Assembly (NCBI GenBank): GCA_023247935.1
Contig: JAHFFM010000139.1
Coordinates: 1 to 5,312, forward strand
Origin: Candidatus Omnitrophota bacterium
GTDB taxonomy: Bacteria; Omnitrophota; Gorgyraeia; 2-02-FULL-51-18
Length of the DNA: 5,312 nt
Reading direction: 5' to 3'
In this document: positions 5,225-5,312 of the stretch, in pieces
Numbering within the stretch: position 1 is the first letter of the stretch
Layout of the letters: every line of letters starts with the position of its first letter
Notes under the pieces: model-generated
The model's input: only the letters and a program-made list of their open reading frames with translations
Told to the model about the DNA's origin: nothing
Databases searched by the model: none
Translations under genes and position numbers: made by a program

Positions 5225-5312
5225 GCTTAAGGATAACGCTAGTGGTAAAGCTATTTGGCGAAGGTTGAGAAGGCGGTGGTGGCGATTCGGATGAAAGGGC
5301 CTTGGAAGATGC
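5225..5312. other. Right-edge segment, possibly the end or start of a gene; unassigned
   Basis: From 5254 to the edge both strands are open in codon-aligned frames. On the minus strand 19 codons end at TAG 5253-5251 (protein ending ...RIATTAFSTFAK). On the plus strand a frame from TTG 5255 reads as a basic N-terminus (AKVEKAVVAIRMKGPW). These are exact antisense of each other, so at most one is likely real, and the other two minus frames are also open. The segment shares AAGGCGGTgGTG with the G-rich patch, so it may equally belong to the repeat region. I assign no function. Confidence 0.3.

Larger units (their letters stand above)
4350..5312. other. 963-base region without a supported gene, dense in inverted repeats
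   Basis: No reading frame here shows a recognisable protein, and I see no tRNA, rRNA or CRISPR pattern. Almost every part takes part in some dyad: small hairpins (4385-4427), a GC-rich palindrome (4444-4608), a branched hairpin with terminator-like end (4644-4724), a repeat pair (4736-4793 and 4907-4964), a perfect palindrome (4963-4982) and a long palindrome (4986-5224). It could be an accumulation of non-autonomous mobile elements, a structured RNA locus, or both. The separate parts are listed individually. Confidence 0.8.

Noticed and set aside
5240..5312. 5' end of 23S rRNA, suggested by GGTAAAGCTA
   Set aside because: Agreement with the conserved start of 23S rRNA ends after about ten bases.

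Overview
The window shows one minus-strand, bacterial-type operon (positions 1-4349) followed by about 960 bases without a recognisable gene (4350-5312) that are packed with dyad symmetry. Base composition is moderate. The coding style (GTG/ATG starts, AGGA-type ribosome sites, an ATGA overlap, a 12-base gap) is bacterial. The transaldolase and phosphoglucose isomerase are of the kind known from Tal-PGI fusion proteins. The lineage cannot be named from the sequence; an uncultured bacterium is a reasonable guess but only that.

Operon, read right to left on the minus strand. First comes a 717-residue DUF255/thioredoxin-domain protein (YyaL/SPATA20 family) with a CHWCH active site, the usual helical C-terminal region and an apparent N-terminal signal peptide. 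Its GTG start lies directly after an extended -10-like box, so the message may be leaderless. Twelve bases later comes transaldolase (372 residues, all key motifs present), whose ribosome site overlaps the preceding stop codon. The transaldolase stop overlaps the start of glucose-6-phosphate isomerase in an ATGA junction; the isomerase runs off the left edge after 356 residues. Transaldolase and isomerase act on fructose-6-phosphate and link the pentose-phosphate pathway with glycolysis. Their order and overlap mirror the domain order of the fused Tal-PGI enzyme. The role of the DUF255 protein beside them is unknown.

Region 4350-5312. I find no convincing protein, tRNA, rRNA or CRISPR. Instead there are: (a) small hairpins next to the operon start; (b) a 165-bp GC-rich palindromic element with 30-bp arms and two head hairpins (4444-4608); (c) an 81-bp branched hairpin ending in a plus-strand terminator-like stem with five Ts (4644-4724); (d) a 58-bp direct repeat in two copies 171 bp apart, with a third short inverted relative next to element b; (e) a G-rich patch; (f) a perfect 20-bp palindrome; and (g) a 239-bp palindromic element with perfect 28-bp outer arms, two further paired blocks and a hairpin-bearing head (4986-5224). 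The last 88 bases are open in several frames and cannot be assigned.

The most interesting content is this cluster of branched, cloverleaf-like palindromes sharing sequence motifs. It may be a nest of non-autonomous (MITE-like or REP-like) elements, or the template of one or more structured RNAs. No transposase or reverse transcriptase lies in the window to decide between these.
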